Positions 1 to 13,547 of a stretch of DNA of 64,000 bases are shown here, piece by piece. Position numbers and translations under genes: made by a program. Source of the DNA: Mycogone perniciosa (lineage: Eukaryota; Ascomycota; Sordariomycetes; Hypocreales; Hypocreaceae). The stretch covers positions 1 through 64,000 of the forward strand of contig JAOALB010000120.1 in NCBI GenBank assembly GCA_025331125.1. The letters run 5' to 3'. The first letter of the stretch is position 1, and each line of letters begins with the position of its first letter. Below the pieces are notes generated by a model, which saw only the letters and a list, made by a program, of their open reading frames with translations, did not search any database and was not told the origin of the DNA.

Positions 1-91
1 TCATTTATTTCATTTATTTCATTTATTTCATTTATTTCATTTATTTCATTTATTTCATTTATTTCATTTATTTCATTTATTTCATTTCATT
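1..91. repeat. 9-bp minisatellite, TCATTTATT unit
   Basis: Nine- to ten-fold tandem repeat of TCATTTATT. Its single C recurs every 9 bases from position 2 to 83, followed by one shorter step. It runs off the left edge, so its true length is unknown. It does not resemble the TTAGGG telomere repeat. Confidence 0.9.
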
Positions 92-3000
92 TATTTAAAT
101 TGTTTTAAACTTTTAATATTTCCTTTTCTTTATAGTTTTTAATATTTATATAAAAGTTAAAGTTATACCTATATTAAGCTTTATAAATAGGTATTCCGAA
201 TATTAAAGTAAATTAAAATTATATATATATATAAAGCTATTTATAGTAGTTAAGCCTAATCTATTTATTTAGTATAAATAAAATAATAAAAATAATATTT
301 TAATATATAATTTATTTATTTTCTTTATTTATTAATTTATAAGTAAAATACTATTAATAAACCTTATTCAATTTTAAAGGAAAAATATAAGTTTATTTAG
401 AATTAACTAATAAGTATGAAACTTTTAATAAAAATAATTTTGTTAAAGGCTTAAAAGTCAACTTTATTTTATATTTAAAGGTTTAATTAATTTAATAGCT
501 ATCGTACAGTTTAATATTAAAAAGAGTAGTATATATTTTATAACTTAATTTCTAACTATAAATATAATATTAACTCTTTACTTATAATATATTATAAATA
601 ATAGATTAATAATAAAGTCTATAATAATACTTTCTATAATCTTTTTGAAATTAATATTAGTTTTAAAGTGCTATATAAGTAATACTTAAATAATATAATG
701 TTTTAATAAATACTATGACTTTTAATATAGTTTTTAATACTTTTATTTATTTCTAATTAATGAAATATATATTATAATACATTTAATATATATTAAGAAT
801 TACATTAATTTATGAATATATTATTATAATAAAGTTTAATTAACTTTTAATATAAAAGGTTATTTATTAATATATAAATATATTATCTATATTATAGTAA
901 ATTACTTTACTTTATTATTTAATTTTCCTTTTATTTTCTATATTTTAATTTTAAACCTTTTAACTTTTTATTTTAAATCTTAATATTATGTTTTCAAGTA
1001 TTTTACATTTAATCTAATAAAGGCTAAAAAGTTTGAATTACTAAAAAGTCTTTTTAATTTAATATTTAAACTATAATGTATATAAATCTTAATTATTTAT
1101 AATTAATTAAATCTTTTATTTAATTAATTTACTATTAAAGATTTAATTATATCTTAAATTCTTTTTCTTTTAATTTAAATTATCTTATTTTATAAAACTA
1201 TTTTACTATATTAATTATACATCTAAATTGCTTTGTTCCTTAAAAATACTTTATTATATTTAAGCTAGTTTAAAGTATAAGCTGTTTTATTTTAAAAAGG
1301 CCTTTTATTCTACTTTCTTACTGTATTAATTTATTATACTTTTATTAATCTTTTCTATAAATTAAATAATAGTTTAATATTTATGTACTTTTTGAATTTA
1401 ATATTATAAATATTGAAATAATTTTATAATTATAAATACATTTAATTTAAAGTATTATAGTTTAACTTTATACTATTAAGTTTATAAAACTAAAAAGTAA
1501 CAAAGGAATATTTACGTCTTTTTATCTAATTATAATAATATCTTTATTATAGTATATTTAAAAAGGTTTATTTTAATTATTTCAATATTTACTTTTTATT
1601 TTTATTTTATTAAATAAAAACAATTCTTTTGTTTTCTTTTTACTTTTCTTCAATAAAGTTATTAATAACATAATAGTATATAAATACTTTATAATAAAAT
1701 ATTAATAAGAATTATAAGATTTAAATAAAACTTAAATCTTCTTATATAAGGTTAATTTCTATTAACATAATATATATAATATTAAATGATGTATATAATA
1801 TCTTATAAATATAATATTAAAAAGTAAAGAAAGTATTTCGTAAATAAAAAGGTATAGTTATATATATATAATAATTATAATATATATAAAATACAGTCTC
1901 CTTATTTATTTCTTTTCTGAATATAAACTTAATAATATATCTTTTATATTAATTTTAATAAAATATTAAATATTATAAAAATATTTTTAAAAGCTTTTAA
2001 TAAACTGTTACTTTTAACTATTTTATATCTATTTAATAATAATAAATATTTAAATTAATAAGTTACTATAAAAATATATATTTAAGTTTTATAAAACTAT
2101 TAAAACTTATAAAGCTATATAATTTCATTTATTCTTTATAATTATTTCAATTATTACTATTAATATAATAAAAGTAATACAGTTTAAACCTTTTATATTT
2201 ATAAAAGGCACAGATATTATTTAAAGAAATTATAGTATTATTATTAAAGTAATTTATTAATTAGTTATAACACTATTAGTAACGTAATTTCTAAATAGGT
2301 TATAGCTGTATTAGTAAAGTGTAGTATAATTTAATATTTATAATATATTCTTCTTTAATCCGTTTATTATTAATAGTTGAAAAAGGTTTAAAACTAAATT
2401 ATAAATAATTCTTTTTTTTAAATATTAAAAGTATTTTTATAATATAAATAAATATAGTTTTAAACGTTTAGATAAAGTTTTATAGAATAGTAAAAGGTTT
2501 ATTACTTTTTATTTTTATTAAGAATAATTTCTTTTAATTATTTTAAATAAATACAAAAGTCTTTTAATATTTAGCCTTTTTATTAAAAGATATTTTAAAA
2601 AACAAATAAAAGTATATTTTCAATAAATAATATCATTTTAGAAAAGCTTTATTTTATTTTATAAAAAGTAATTAATTACTTTTATAAATTACTTTATACT
2701 TTTTTATTTATTTATTGAAATATCCCTTTTATTTTCATTAATACTTACTATTAATATTATTAAATATTAATAAAATATATTAAATACTTTTATAGTATTG
2801 CTTTAAAGTACTATTCAATGTTTAATAAAGGTTATTAAACCATATATTATAAATATAAAGGTTATAAGTAAAGTAAAGTTATATAACATTTTTTACTTAA
2901 ATCCTTTTGTATTATTATTAAATAAAGAGTTCAAATATTAATAGTATTTCAAGTAGAAAGTATAAATTAATATAAGATTATTAAAAGATTTAATTAAAAC

Positions 3001-3689
3001 TTATTACTATTTTTTAAAATCTTTCAAAACTTTAAATTATTTAGGTTATTTTATAATTCAAGTTTATTAAAAGATTAATCTCCTTAGGTTATAGTCCTTT
3101 ATAATATGATTTCAATGGGCTATTTAATTAATTAATAGCTTTACCTTTTATAAAAAGTATTACTTTTTCTATTAAAGTTTAGTCTTAAATTAAGTATTAG
3201 AGATTATATCTTTATTATATTAATTTAAGTAATTAAACGAAAAGTTAAAGAATTACAAACATAAAGTCATAATACTTAAATAAGCATAATAAAGTAAAAG
3301 TATATTAAACGTTTAATTTAAAAAAGAAAAGGGAAAAGAATAGACTTTACTTTATATATTATATTAATAGTATATTGAATATAAAGGTTTAAGGATTTAT
3401 ATATAATATCCCTTTAACTAGGTATATACCCTGTAGGGTTATATTAGGATCCTTATAATAAGTCTTTTTTATAATAAAAAGAGTATAAATTTAAATACAT
3501 ATTAAATAAAAGAATTACTTTAAAATTTAAAAAGTATGACTTCTTTTATATAAATTAATTAAATAGTAATATAGTAACAATATAAAGTTAGTATTAATAA
3601 ATATAAAAAGGTTATTTATAACTTTATATGAATATACTAGAATAAATAATAAATAACCTTTTCTTTAAATAATAAATTAATAGCCTTTA
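92..3689. other. AT-rich RIP-degraded DNA, no gene
   Basis: Very low GC, TA-dominated sequence with stops in all frames and no open frame of useful length. It has the look of RIP-mutated repeats (C:G to T:A), but I cannot assign this stretch to a repeat family. Confidence 0.7.
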
Positions 3690-4190
3690 ATTACCTTTTA
3701 TATTTATTAAAAGTAAAAATAAATAAAAAGAAAAAAGGATTTTTTATATTAGAATAAGGAAATAAATTTATAGCTATATCTATAAAGTGTTTATATATTA
3801 AAAGAAAAAATATAAAGTTAACTTAAAAATATACTATCTCTTTAAAAAATATAGCTGCTTTAAATATTTATATAAAGAGATATAGGCCTATTAAGACTAT
3901 GAAACAGTATTTTAAAAAGTATATATTTATAAAAAAGAAATATAAATAATAAATAACTTAATAAAAGGGTAATATTATAGGTTAAACCTAATAAAGAAAG
4001 ACTTAAACTCTATTAAGTTTAAGGTTATAACGTTCTATATCCTTTAAATTAACTAATATAAATATATATATATAAAGTATAGTATATAAGCTTTAAGCCT
4101 ATATATATATATATCACTGCTTTATAAATTAATATATATAATTAAGCTATTTGCTTTTTTATTTCTTTACTCTTTAACTTAAAATAAATA
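3690..4190 (+). repeat. Dispersed repeat D, copy 1
   Basis: About 500 bases that match 41,075-41,565 in the same orientation. Shared landmarks include ATATAGGCCTATTAAGACTAT (3,891 region and 41,261 region) followed by a run ending AAGCCTATATATATA. A shorter inverted match lies at 30,495-30,700. The differences between copies are mostly C/T and G/A, as RIP would leave. No coding capacity seen. Confidence 0.7.
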
Positions 4191-4565
4191 ATTTAAATAT
4201 ATTATAATATATATAAAACATTAGTAAATCTAAATAATAAAACCTTTTATTTATATAATTTATATTATATATAAAATATAGTTTTATATTCTTTTTATTA
4301 TATAAGTTTTATACAAAGTACTCATTATATTTCATTTAATAAACTATTCTATTTAAAAAAAGCGATCAAATCTTTTTAAAAAAAATAAAGGGTATTAAGC
4401 TTATTATATTATTATAGTAAAACTATTATAGTATATATAAATATAATTCTTTTTTGTTTAACTTATAAATAATAAATATAAATATAGTAATAATTACATT
4501 ATTAATATAAATAAAGCTTTTATTAAATAAGTTAAATAAACTTTTATATAATATTAATAGCTTTT
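4191..4565. other. AT-rich DNA, nothing recognised
   Basis: TA-rich sequence without open frames or identifiable repeats, between repeat D and the GC-normal island. Confidence 0.6.
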
Positions 4566-5370
4566 TAATATACAAAGTGCAGATCAAGAGGAAAGAGAGG
4601 AAGGAAGGAAGGAAGGGGACGATACACTATTTATTGTATATCAAATGCCGCCGCCTTAGTTGAAAAATAATGCGTCCTCGTATTCCCTTAACCGAATTCC
4701 TGACCGAATTGCTGCCTTCGTCGTCGTAACGCATTGTCGAATAGGGGCCGTAGCGCGTTGTCGAATATGTCTTGGAAAAGGGGCCACAACGCGTTGCTGC
4801 TGGGTCTGCGTGGCCAGGCCAGCTAGGCTCCAACAGCATCGATTCTGAAGGTGGGGAAAAAGCTGATTCCGTGTATGGAAAAGGACTCTGCAGCTTCCAC
4901 AGGTCCGGCGTTGACAATTAACCTGATATAGGTGCCAATCGCCGTTGTTGTTCGGCTTGATCGAGTTGATCGGTTGGAATCATTGGGAATCGAATCGAAT
5001 ACAAGGAAAATTATAAAAGGAACGTCGCTCGATAAGGAAATGGCTGTAAGGCCTAGGAAAAGGAACAGCCATAGATCGTCTTGGAAGCGGCGTATGAGTC
5101 TCGCGAGGGAAACAGCAAAAACCAGGATCAACGCGGTTTAGTTTGGCGGTTTGGTTGGCTAGCAGGTTGGTTGGCTGATATCTTCCTCTGCAGAGGCTTT
5201 CTTGCTTGCTGGAAGGAAATGCCGAGATGGTTGCCAGTATGGTTGCGTGTAGAAAGGTCTTGCGATCGAAAAACGCTAAATTGCTACCATTTAATATGCA
5301 AAGTATAGATTAAGAGGAAAAAGAGGAAGGAAGGAAGGAAGGGGACAATATACTATTTATTATATATTAC
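4566..5370 (+). mobile_element. GC-normal repeat island between GGAAGG direct repeats
   Basis: A patch of normal GC inside the AT block. It is bounded by two ~80-base direct repeats (4,566-4,648 and 5,291-5,370), each holding AAAGT.CAGAT/TAGATTAAGAGG, a (GGAA)n tract and ACTATTTATT. Its interior matches AT-mutated sequence at 30,925-31,290 and 40,670-41,030. For example GCGGTTTAGTTTGGCGGTTT around 5,132 corresponds to a T/A-shifted version near 31,115. This is best read as a nearly unmutated copy of a dispersed element, possibly LTR-like. Short open frames inside (e.g. 4,932-5,141) are not conserved in the mutated copies and I do not call genes. Confidence 0.65.
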
Positions 5371-5394
5371 TTTTTTTATAAATTATTATATATA

Positions 5395-6277
5395 ATGCTT
5401 TATAAGAGTTTTAGTGTATAACTATTTTTATTATATTTTAAAGGGATTTTATAATTTATATTTAGCCTTTAAAGTAATAGTTTTATTATTATTTTAAAGT
5501 AATGCTATTTATATAAATAAAAATTGCTATTTATATAGATAGTCTATACACTACCTATAAAGATCTCCCTATAGCTCCTTATACTCTGCAACTTAATTAA
5601 TTCTTTATATAACAATTATTTATAGTATATTAAATTACTTTAAATCATAAGTCTTTATTACCCCCTTTATCTACTTATATTAAAGATAACTATTCCCTTA
5701 ATTGTATAGCTAGTAAGGTTTTATTAATCCCCTCTTTAATAAAATTAAAGCCAATTATCTCTTTAAACTAAGTTAATAAAGGGTTAATAGGGATATCTAT
5801 TATTGTAATAGCATTAATAATGTTACTGTAGTAGTATTGTTGCTGTAGTTTAGGTTATAGAGTGTAAAGAGCTATAGGGAGATTTTTGCGGATAGTAGAT
5901 AGACTATTTATATAAATAGCAATTTTTATTTATATAAATAGCATTACTTTAATTTTAAGATAAAATAATAAATAGAATTTATTAACCTATTTATTTAAAG
6001 TGCTTTTTAATATTTATTAAAATAATAATATAAAGATAAAATATATATTTTTTACTAAATTATTATAAATAATAATATTTTACTTAAAGGGTTAAAGTAA
6101 ATAAAAATTAAATAGTTTATATAGTTTATATAGTTTATATAGTTTTAGATTTTAAATTACTTGAAGATTATAATTAAATATTTACCTTTTAATAATAACT
6201 TTATAATTTAATAGTATTATAAATTATATTATTTAACTTTTTAATACTTTTTTAAAAGCTAAATTATAATTTAAACC

Positions 6278-6317
<40 letters not shown>

Positions 6318-6350
6318 CTATAACTATAAACCTTTAAGTAAATTATAATT
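5395..6350 (+). repeat. Dispersed repeat E, copy 1 (interrupted)
   Basis: Sequence flanking the MITE-like element (about 5,440-5,497 and 5,949-6,300) matches 28,930-29,390 in the same orientation. Landmarks are CCTTTAAAGTAATAGTTTTA, a (TAGTTTATA)n run at 6,117-6,145 and a following stretch ending in a (TA)n run at 6,286-6,313. The 28.9-kb copy lacks the insertion, so it acts as an empty site. Confidence 0.65.
5498..5948. mobile_element. MITE-like element with ~80-base terminal inverted repeats
   Basis: About 450 bases beginning AGTAATGCTATTTATA and ending with its reverse complement. The inverted arms remain alignable inward to GATCTCCCTATAGCTC / GAGCTATAGGGAGAT, with a ~14-base divergent patch. 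The ends carry TA on both sides, consistent with a TA target duplication as in Tc1/mariner-pogo elements; that family assignment is inference. No transposase frame is present, so it is non-autonomous. It interrupts repeat E, whose uninterrupted copy is near 28.97 kb. Confidence 0.75.
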
Positions 6351-6844
6351 ATAAAATTTAGTATTATTTATAAATCCTTTTTAAAAAAGCTATTTAATTA
6401 TTATTTTTAAATTATAATTAAAAAAAAGTATTTATAATAGTATAATAGTTATAATTAATATTAAATAAACTAAAGATTTATATAGTCTTTATTTTAATTT
6501 ATAATATTATTAATTTATTATTAATTTACTATTTAAATTTCTTTTATTCCTTAACTTTAATTTATTAACTTTTATTTTATTTAATATTAATCTATAATTT
6601 TATATTAAAGTTATTTTTTTATTAAATTAACTATAAAGTTAAACTTACTACTAAACTTTATAATTTAAAGCTTTTATTTTTATTATCTTTATATTTAAAC
6701 TTAATAGACATTATTAATATAAACTTTGAATTTGTTTCAAAAAGCTTATAAGTATTTCAATATTAAATATTTAAAAACATTATAGTAAATATATATTACA
6801 TTTGCTTAATTTAAAAATAAATCTTTATATTATTAATCTTTAAT
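6351..6844. other. AT-rich DNA, nothing recognised
   Basis: Low-GC degenerate sequence between repeat E and Gypsy element 1. No frame or repeat identified. Confidence 0.6.
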
Positions 6845-6849
6845 ATAAT

Positions 6850-7021
6850 TATTATAGCACCGACTGTAACGCGATATTAACGCCCTATTATATAAGCTCC
6901 AGTTATATAACCAGGCCCCAACATATTCCTAGCTATAGCTTTCTATAGAGCCTTAGGGCTTCCTTACTCTCTACAGCATAATAATAATATTTGCCCTAAC
7001 CTGCCTTCCTATACTGTAATA
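6850..7021 (+). repeat. 5' LTR of Gypsy element 1
   Basis: 172 bases matching 13,376-13,547. The 5' copy has more T/A substitutions (e.g. TATATAA where the 3' copy has CACGTAA), so it was mutated more heavily than the 3' LTR. Confidence 0.88.
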
Positions 7022-10000
7022 GTTTATGCTGTCCTTTAACTTAACTGCGCTATCGCGAGGCATATACCTAACCAATTATAAACTTCCCTGAATTCCCCCT
7101 TTAATCCTAAACCTACAATAACGCCTCCACGGCCTAGCCCTCGCCCCTTAAACCCTATACCTATAGGAAACTAATTATAAGCGAGATAAATATAAATGCC
7201 TTAAACCTTACCCTATAACCTAACCTGGCCTAATAGACTATAGTCCTCGCTATAAAGCTAGCGCCTTTCCTTTTTCTTTTTAAAACCCTGCAAAAATCTA
7301 ATATTAATAGCGACTATATATATTTAATAAACGCAATTATTAGGGATAATAACTTTCGCTATTAGTTCTATCTCTTTAATTAAATAATAAATAAAGGCCT
7401 AGCTTAATAGGAAAAATAAAAGTAAACCTTTAAATAGGAAATCTTAAAATAAGCAGTTAAAAATTAAAACTTTAAAGTATAAATTAAAGTTTAAGTTAAA
7501 GCTTTAAATGCAGCTTTACTGCTAAACCTTAAAAATAATAACCTACCTAGCTGCTACTAAACTAAAAACTTTAAGCAATTTAATAGTAAATAGAAAAATA
7601 TTATTAAACGCTAATAAAAATATATTAACTAGCGCTTTTATATTAATATTACCTTTATAGGTAATTAATTTAATTTTTTTAACCAAACTTAAAAAGATTT
7701 TATATATTATAGGCCTTTTAAAGGGAGATATATATTAACTATAATAAAAAAACTTTAATACTATTATTAAGAATCCTAATAACCTTGCCTAGTAGTATTA
7801 AAAAACTAATATAATACTCTTTATTAATCTTAATAAGTAATATAAAATAATTAACTTATTTTAAAAGGCATTACAGTCTTTTAATAACCTATATATATTA
7901 AATAAGCCTTTTTAAAACTTTATAGTAAAGTTATTTATACTAGGCAGTAAATATAGTAAGACTACTAAGCAGATAGTAGAGGCTTTAAAGATAAAGGTCT
8001 TTTAGGAATTTACTGACGCTATAAAGACCTAAATAATTAAGCCAGATAAATTTAACTTTATTAAATAATATTAACTTTACTAAACTATTTATAATAGGCT
8101 TTAGGAAGGCGCCTACTATAATGCCTTCCGCGCTGCCTAAATAGGCTAGCGTTAATAAAGCTATTAATAACAGCAGTAATATTATTAACACTAATAAAAT
8201 AACTAAGCGAATAATTAAACAGCCGCCTTAGTGCTAACTAGTAATTTAATATAGCTAGATACTATATATACTATACCACTTTACTTTTAAGTCTCTTGCA
8301 AGGAATATATCGCTAAAAGATTATACTTTTACTATAAAAAAGTAGGTTATAGCTTTAATAAATACAATAAAAAAAAGCAGGCTAATATATATTAAAGAAA
8401 TCTATACTAGGTATAAAACTAAAATTATTAAATCTAGCTATATTAGCTACACTTTAACTTAGCAGTACTTTAAAGCTAATAGTAGAATAGCCTAATAAAG
8501 TATAATAACTAAACCTTAATAGTATATTAATATTACCTGCAACGCTTAATTAACCTATAAATCTAGGCTTTAAATAATATAACTTCTTTAAATATTAATA
8601 ATAATAATAATAGTAGTACTGCTTTATTAACTTTTAACTTATTTTAATGTAGCTAGCTATACCTATTAAAAACCTAGATTTAACTTATAAATTAAGGAAA
8701 AGATTAACCTTTACTAAAAGTCGCAAGTAAAGGTTAATTATAAATAATACTATTATTTTAAAATAAATCTACTGCTGCCTTTTTAATTAAAAGCCCTTTA
8801 AACTTAAATTAATAGATAATAAATCCCTTTTAATATAAACTACACTATCCTTTATATATAATATTTATATTAATATAAAAGCTTTAATAAATAGTAGCTA
8901 TATACTTTAAGCTTTTACTAACTGTGCCTTTATTAAGCAATTTAGTATTACTACCTAATAACTATTATTTATTAAAAACCTTTTTTTTATTAATCAAAGT
9001 ATAGCTAATAAAATTTTAAACTTCTTTATTATATAAATTATAATTAGCCCCTATAAAGAACTTTACTTTTTTTTTATTATAAATATCTTTAATAATATAT
9101 TTATTATTTTTAGCCTTTAATAATTAAAAAAATATAACTTTAATATTAACTAGGAAAAATTAACTATTACTTTTAAATCCTATTACTATTATAATTATTA
9201 CCTTTTAAAGAATATAGCCAGCTTTATATAAGTCTTAATAGCAGTTAAAATAAAAAATAATTTCACTAAAGCTAACATAGGGAATATATATTACCAGTAA
9301 CTAATAGTTAAAGATGCTTTAAATAAAGCAAAGCCTAACCTAACTAAATAAAAAACTATATTATACTAGCAACTATTAGTTAAAAATATTTAAGAAAAGG
9401 AAAACTATAATTTAACTGGAAAGGGAGCTTATAAACTATGCATTTTATAAACCTTAATATTAAACCGAGATTACTATATAACCTATAGGTGCAGCAGAAC
9501 TAACAATAAAGAAATACAGGTATAAATAATCCTGAACTAAGTATATATAAAGCTGCTGCCTACCTTTATAATCTGCAGTTAATAATAAAAAAGAAAACCT
9601 TTATTAAAGCTACTACTATTACTTTTTAATATACTGCTTTTATAAAACTAAACTAAACGTTAAGATCAGGAAGTATACTTAAATATAGCAGATATATAGA
9701 TAATAGCAGCTATAAATTTTATTACTTTTTATTATTAATTATATATCTATATAATAAAAGTAACTTAAAAAGAAATTAATTAAGCTATTAAGATTAAAAA
9801 ACTAGCGCCTACTAGCCTACTAAAGCTTTTAAATAAGTTTTTCCGATAAATACTTATAGGATAAAGAGACTATATTAAAGTAAAAATAGTATTATTAAAG
9901 AAATATATAACTTTATCGATAAATACTACTCTTTAATATAATTAAAAAAGATTATAGCTATTAATATAAAGAAATTTATAGCAGGAAAACCTAAGCTTAG

Positions 10001-13000
10001 TAAATTAAATATCCTAAAAAAACTGCTATTTTAGCTATATAACCTATATAATACTTTCCTATTAAAGATAATAAATAAACTTCCCTTATAATAGGCCTAA
10101 AACTATAAAATTAAAATATTACTAGGAAAAGACCTTTTATATTAAAAAATAAGCTATTTTTATTTAATAAACTGCAAGTAATAAAAAAATAATTAGATAA
10201 TAATTTAATAAAAGGATTTATCTGCGAATTGCAAGTATAATATACTATTCCCCTCCTTTTAGCTATAAAACTAAAAAGTAGCGTCTATATTTATTAAAAC
10301 TATTAAAGGTTAAACAATATTATTATTAAAAATCAATACCTATTACTATTAATCCAGGAAACCTTTAACGCTTTAAGCTATATAAAAGTATATATAAAAC
10401 TCGATATTATTGCCGCATTTAATAACCTTTATATTACTAAAAGAGATATATAGAAAATAGTGTTTATTATAAGGTTTAGCCTTTTTAAAATATTAGTTAT
10501 ACTTTTCGGCCTCTATAATGCGCCTGCTATATTCTAATACTATATTAACTATACTCTTTATAACCTCTTTAACTGCACTTATACAGTATACCTCGATAAT
10601 ATCTTTATATACTCTTTAAGCTGAAAAGAATACTAAAAATATATCTGTAAAGTAGTAGCCTGCCTTTAAAACGCTAGCCTTTAAATTAATATCACTAAAT
10701 GCAAGTTTAAAATAATAAAAATAAAATACCTTAGCCTAATTATTACCTTAAAGGGACTAAAAATAAATCCTAAGAAAGTTAAAGTTATATTAAACTAGCA
10801 ACTATTTAAAAGAGTAAAAGACCTATAAAAGTTCCTCGGCTTTATAAACTTTTATTGCTATTTTATTTAAAAATACTTTAAACTAGCTATACTATTAAAT
10901 AAACTTTTAAAGAAAGATTAACTATATATTTAAAGAGAAAAATAGCAGGAAGCCTTTAATTTAATTAAATATACTTTTAAATTACCTTTAATCCTAGCCC
11001 TTTTTAACTATAATAAGTAAATAGTCTTTAAAATAAACGCCTTTAATTAGGCATTAAGCGGTATCCTGTCGCAGTATAATAAAAAAGGCATTTTATGCTT
11101 TATTATATTCTTCTCTGCAAAGTGTAACGCTTAAGAATACAACTATAAAATCTATAATAAAAAACTCTTAGCTATTATTAAAGTAATAAAAGAGTAGCGC
11201 CTAGAATTATAAGGCTTATAAGAATTTAATATTATTATAGACTATAAAAACCTCGAATACTTTACCTTAATTAAAGCTTTAAATTAGCAATAAGTTTAAT
11301 AGTCTAAATTCCTTTTTAACTTTAACTTTTATATTATTTATTAACTTGGCTTTAAGGCTGTAAAGCCTAATACTTTAAATAGAAAAGTAGAAGATAAGCC
11401 TGTAAAATTAAATCCCTTTAATAACTACATTAAAAATAGGCAATATACTATCCTCTTATAAAGTTTTTTTAGCCTTAAAGCTTAGGCAATATTTTAAAAA
11501 GAAATTTTATTAGATATAGAAATATCTATAAAGGCCGCCTTTATAGCTATAATAATACTTACAGAAAATAAACTAATCGATAATTTAATTATAGTAGTAT
11601 ATAAACGAAATACTATAGTAAAAGAAATAGTAACTGCGTTTTAAAACTTTAATATCCGCTAATAGCTAAAGCAGCTCTATAAAGAACTCCAGATTATAAT
11701 AAACGACTACTAAGTAATAAATAATAAAATTTACTATTAAAAGCAGCTTTTTATTCCCTTTAATAATAAGCTTTATATATAAATCCTATTTAGAAACTAC
11801 TTTAGCGGCCTAGCCGGATACTTAGGCAGGTTTAAAACCTTAGACTTTATTAGCTGAATATACTGGTAGCTATAAATTTTAAAAGATATTAAAGTATTTA
11901 TATAAGCCTATAAACTATATATTAAAACAAAGGCTTTATAATCCTTACTATAAGGTTTCCTTTAACTACTACTAGTTTTATTCCGCGTATAGTTAAATAT
12001 CTTTATTAACTATATTATACTACTGCCTAAATCCTGCCACTATAATATTACCTATAAGTATTTACTAGTAATAGTTTACTGCTTTACTAAAATATATTAT
12101 TTTATACCTATTACTTTACTATTAATAAAAAAGCTAGCTAATATGTTTATTAATAGGATTTACTGCTTTTATAGTATATTTAATAATATTATATCAAACT
12201 GCAGTATATAATTTATATTAAAATTCTAAAAATAACTCCTAAAGCAATTAAAAGTTATATTAAAACAGTTATTAGCCTTTTACCTTAAAACTAATAGCTA
12301 AACTAAAAGAATTAATATAAATGTAAAATAATACGTATAAGCTTTTATTAACTTTTACTAAAACGACTAAGTTTACTGGCTTTTACTAGCTAAATTCACT
12401 GTAAATAATATAATATTTAAAACTATTAATATATTACTGTTTTTCGCTAACTATAGTTTTAACCTTTACCTAAAGATAAAGCCTTTACAGCCCTGCCCGC
12501 TAAAACTTTCTGCGGTAAAGAAAAGAGAGTTTTTCTGCGCTAATACTATTACTGATTAATTTAAATGCATTATTACATAACTAAAAGCCCTCGCTAAAGC
12601 TTTAAAAAAAATATAAAAAAAACGCAAATATATAAAAAGAGGCGTTTCTAGTCTATACTATCAAATAGAAAGTCTTTATTAATATATAAAATATAAAGAC
12701 TAACCAGCTAATAAAGAAGCTAAACAATAAATAGGCAGGACTTTATATAATAATAAAAGTATACCTATAAGCCTGCAGTATCGGCTTATTAAAAGGCATA
12801 AAGATCTTTTTAGTTTTATATAACTCTCTTTTATAACCTAAGACAGCTACTTTACTGCACTTTAAGTAAAAGATAATTAATAAGGCTAAATTAAAGAATA
12901 TTTAAGGCAGGGTATTAAAAAGGTAAAATAGTATAGATAAAGTATAAAAGAAATAGGAGTTTAAAGCGCTTTTAGATTATTATAATAATAACAGTTTCTA

Positions 13001-13375
13001 CTACTTTATTAAATAGAGATACTACACTACTATATAGCAATTAGCTAAAGACCTATAAAGCTAAAAGAGGGTAATATAAGACTTTTATATAAAAAACCTA
13101 AAAAAGCCAGGCCTACTGTAATAGGCATTAAAAGGAATTATAAAAAAAGAAAAAGAGGAAATAGCTAAAAAGAAATTAATGCCTATAGAGTGCTAATCGA
13201 AAAACTACACTACACTAAAGCCTATAACTAAACTATATATTACTAACACTAAAAACTATACAATTCGCCCCATTTACCCTTATATCGGAAATATCAAAAT
13301 AAATTACCTAAAATTTCGATTTATATAAGCAATATAGCTATTTGCAGCCGAATAGCGAGATAAAAGGGGGGGTAC

Positions 13376-13547
13376 TATTACAGCACTGACCGTAAGGCGA
13401 TATTAACGCCCTATCACGTAAGCTCCGGTTACGTGACTAGGCCCTAACGCGTTCCTAGCGATAGCTTTCCGTAAAGCCTCAGGGCTTCCTTGCTCTCCAC
13501 GGCACAACAACGATATTTGCCCTAACCTGCCTTCCCGTGCTGTAATA
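13376..13547 (+). repeat. 3' LTR of Gypsy element 1
   Basis: 172-base LTR directly after a G-rich purine tract. It keeps normal GC over most of its length, unlike its 5' partner. The ends form an 11-bp inverted repeat, and ATAAT follows as the target duplication. Confidence 0.88.

Larger units (their letters stand above)
6850..13547 (+). mobile_element. Ty3/Gypsy-type LTR retrotransposon 1, RIP-degraded
   Basis: Complete-length but dead element of about 6.7 kb. The LTRs at 6,850-7,021 and 13,376-13,547 are both 172 bases and end in the inverted pair TATTACAGCAC / GTGCTGTAATA. ATAAT flanks both sides (6,845-6,849 and 13,548-13,552), a 5-bp target duplication. A purine tract (AAAAGGGGGGG, about 13,363-13,373) precedes the 3' LTR. 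Conceptual + strand reading shows, in order: a CCHC zinc-knuckle remnant (8,324-8,365), RT motif YLDN for YLDD (10,589-10,600), GFINFY after RT (about 10,829), the integrase zinc-finger motif with His changed to Tyr (11,798-11,839), and a degraded integrase core (about 12,140-12,250). The order RT then integrase is that of Ty3/Gypsy. All frames are broken by stops. Confidence 0.9.

Noticed and set aside
1..91. Telomere at the left edge
   Set aside because: The tandem unit is TCATTTATT, not the fungal TTAGGG, and the window edge is arbitrary.
4627..5308. Several 62-102 codon frames in the GC-normal island
   Set aside because: They are not kept in the mutated copies of the same repeat, overlap each other on both strands and have no recognisable domain.
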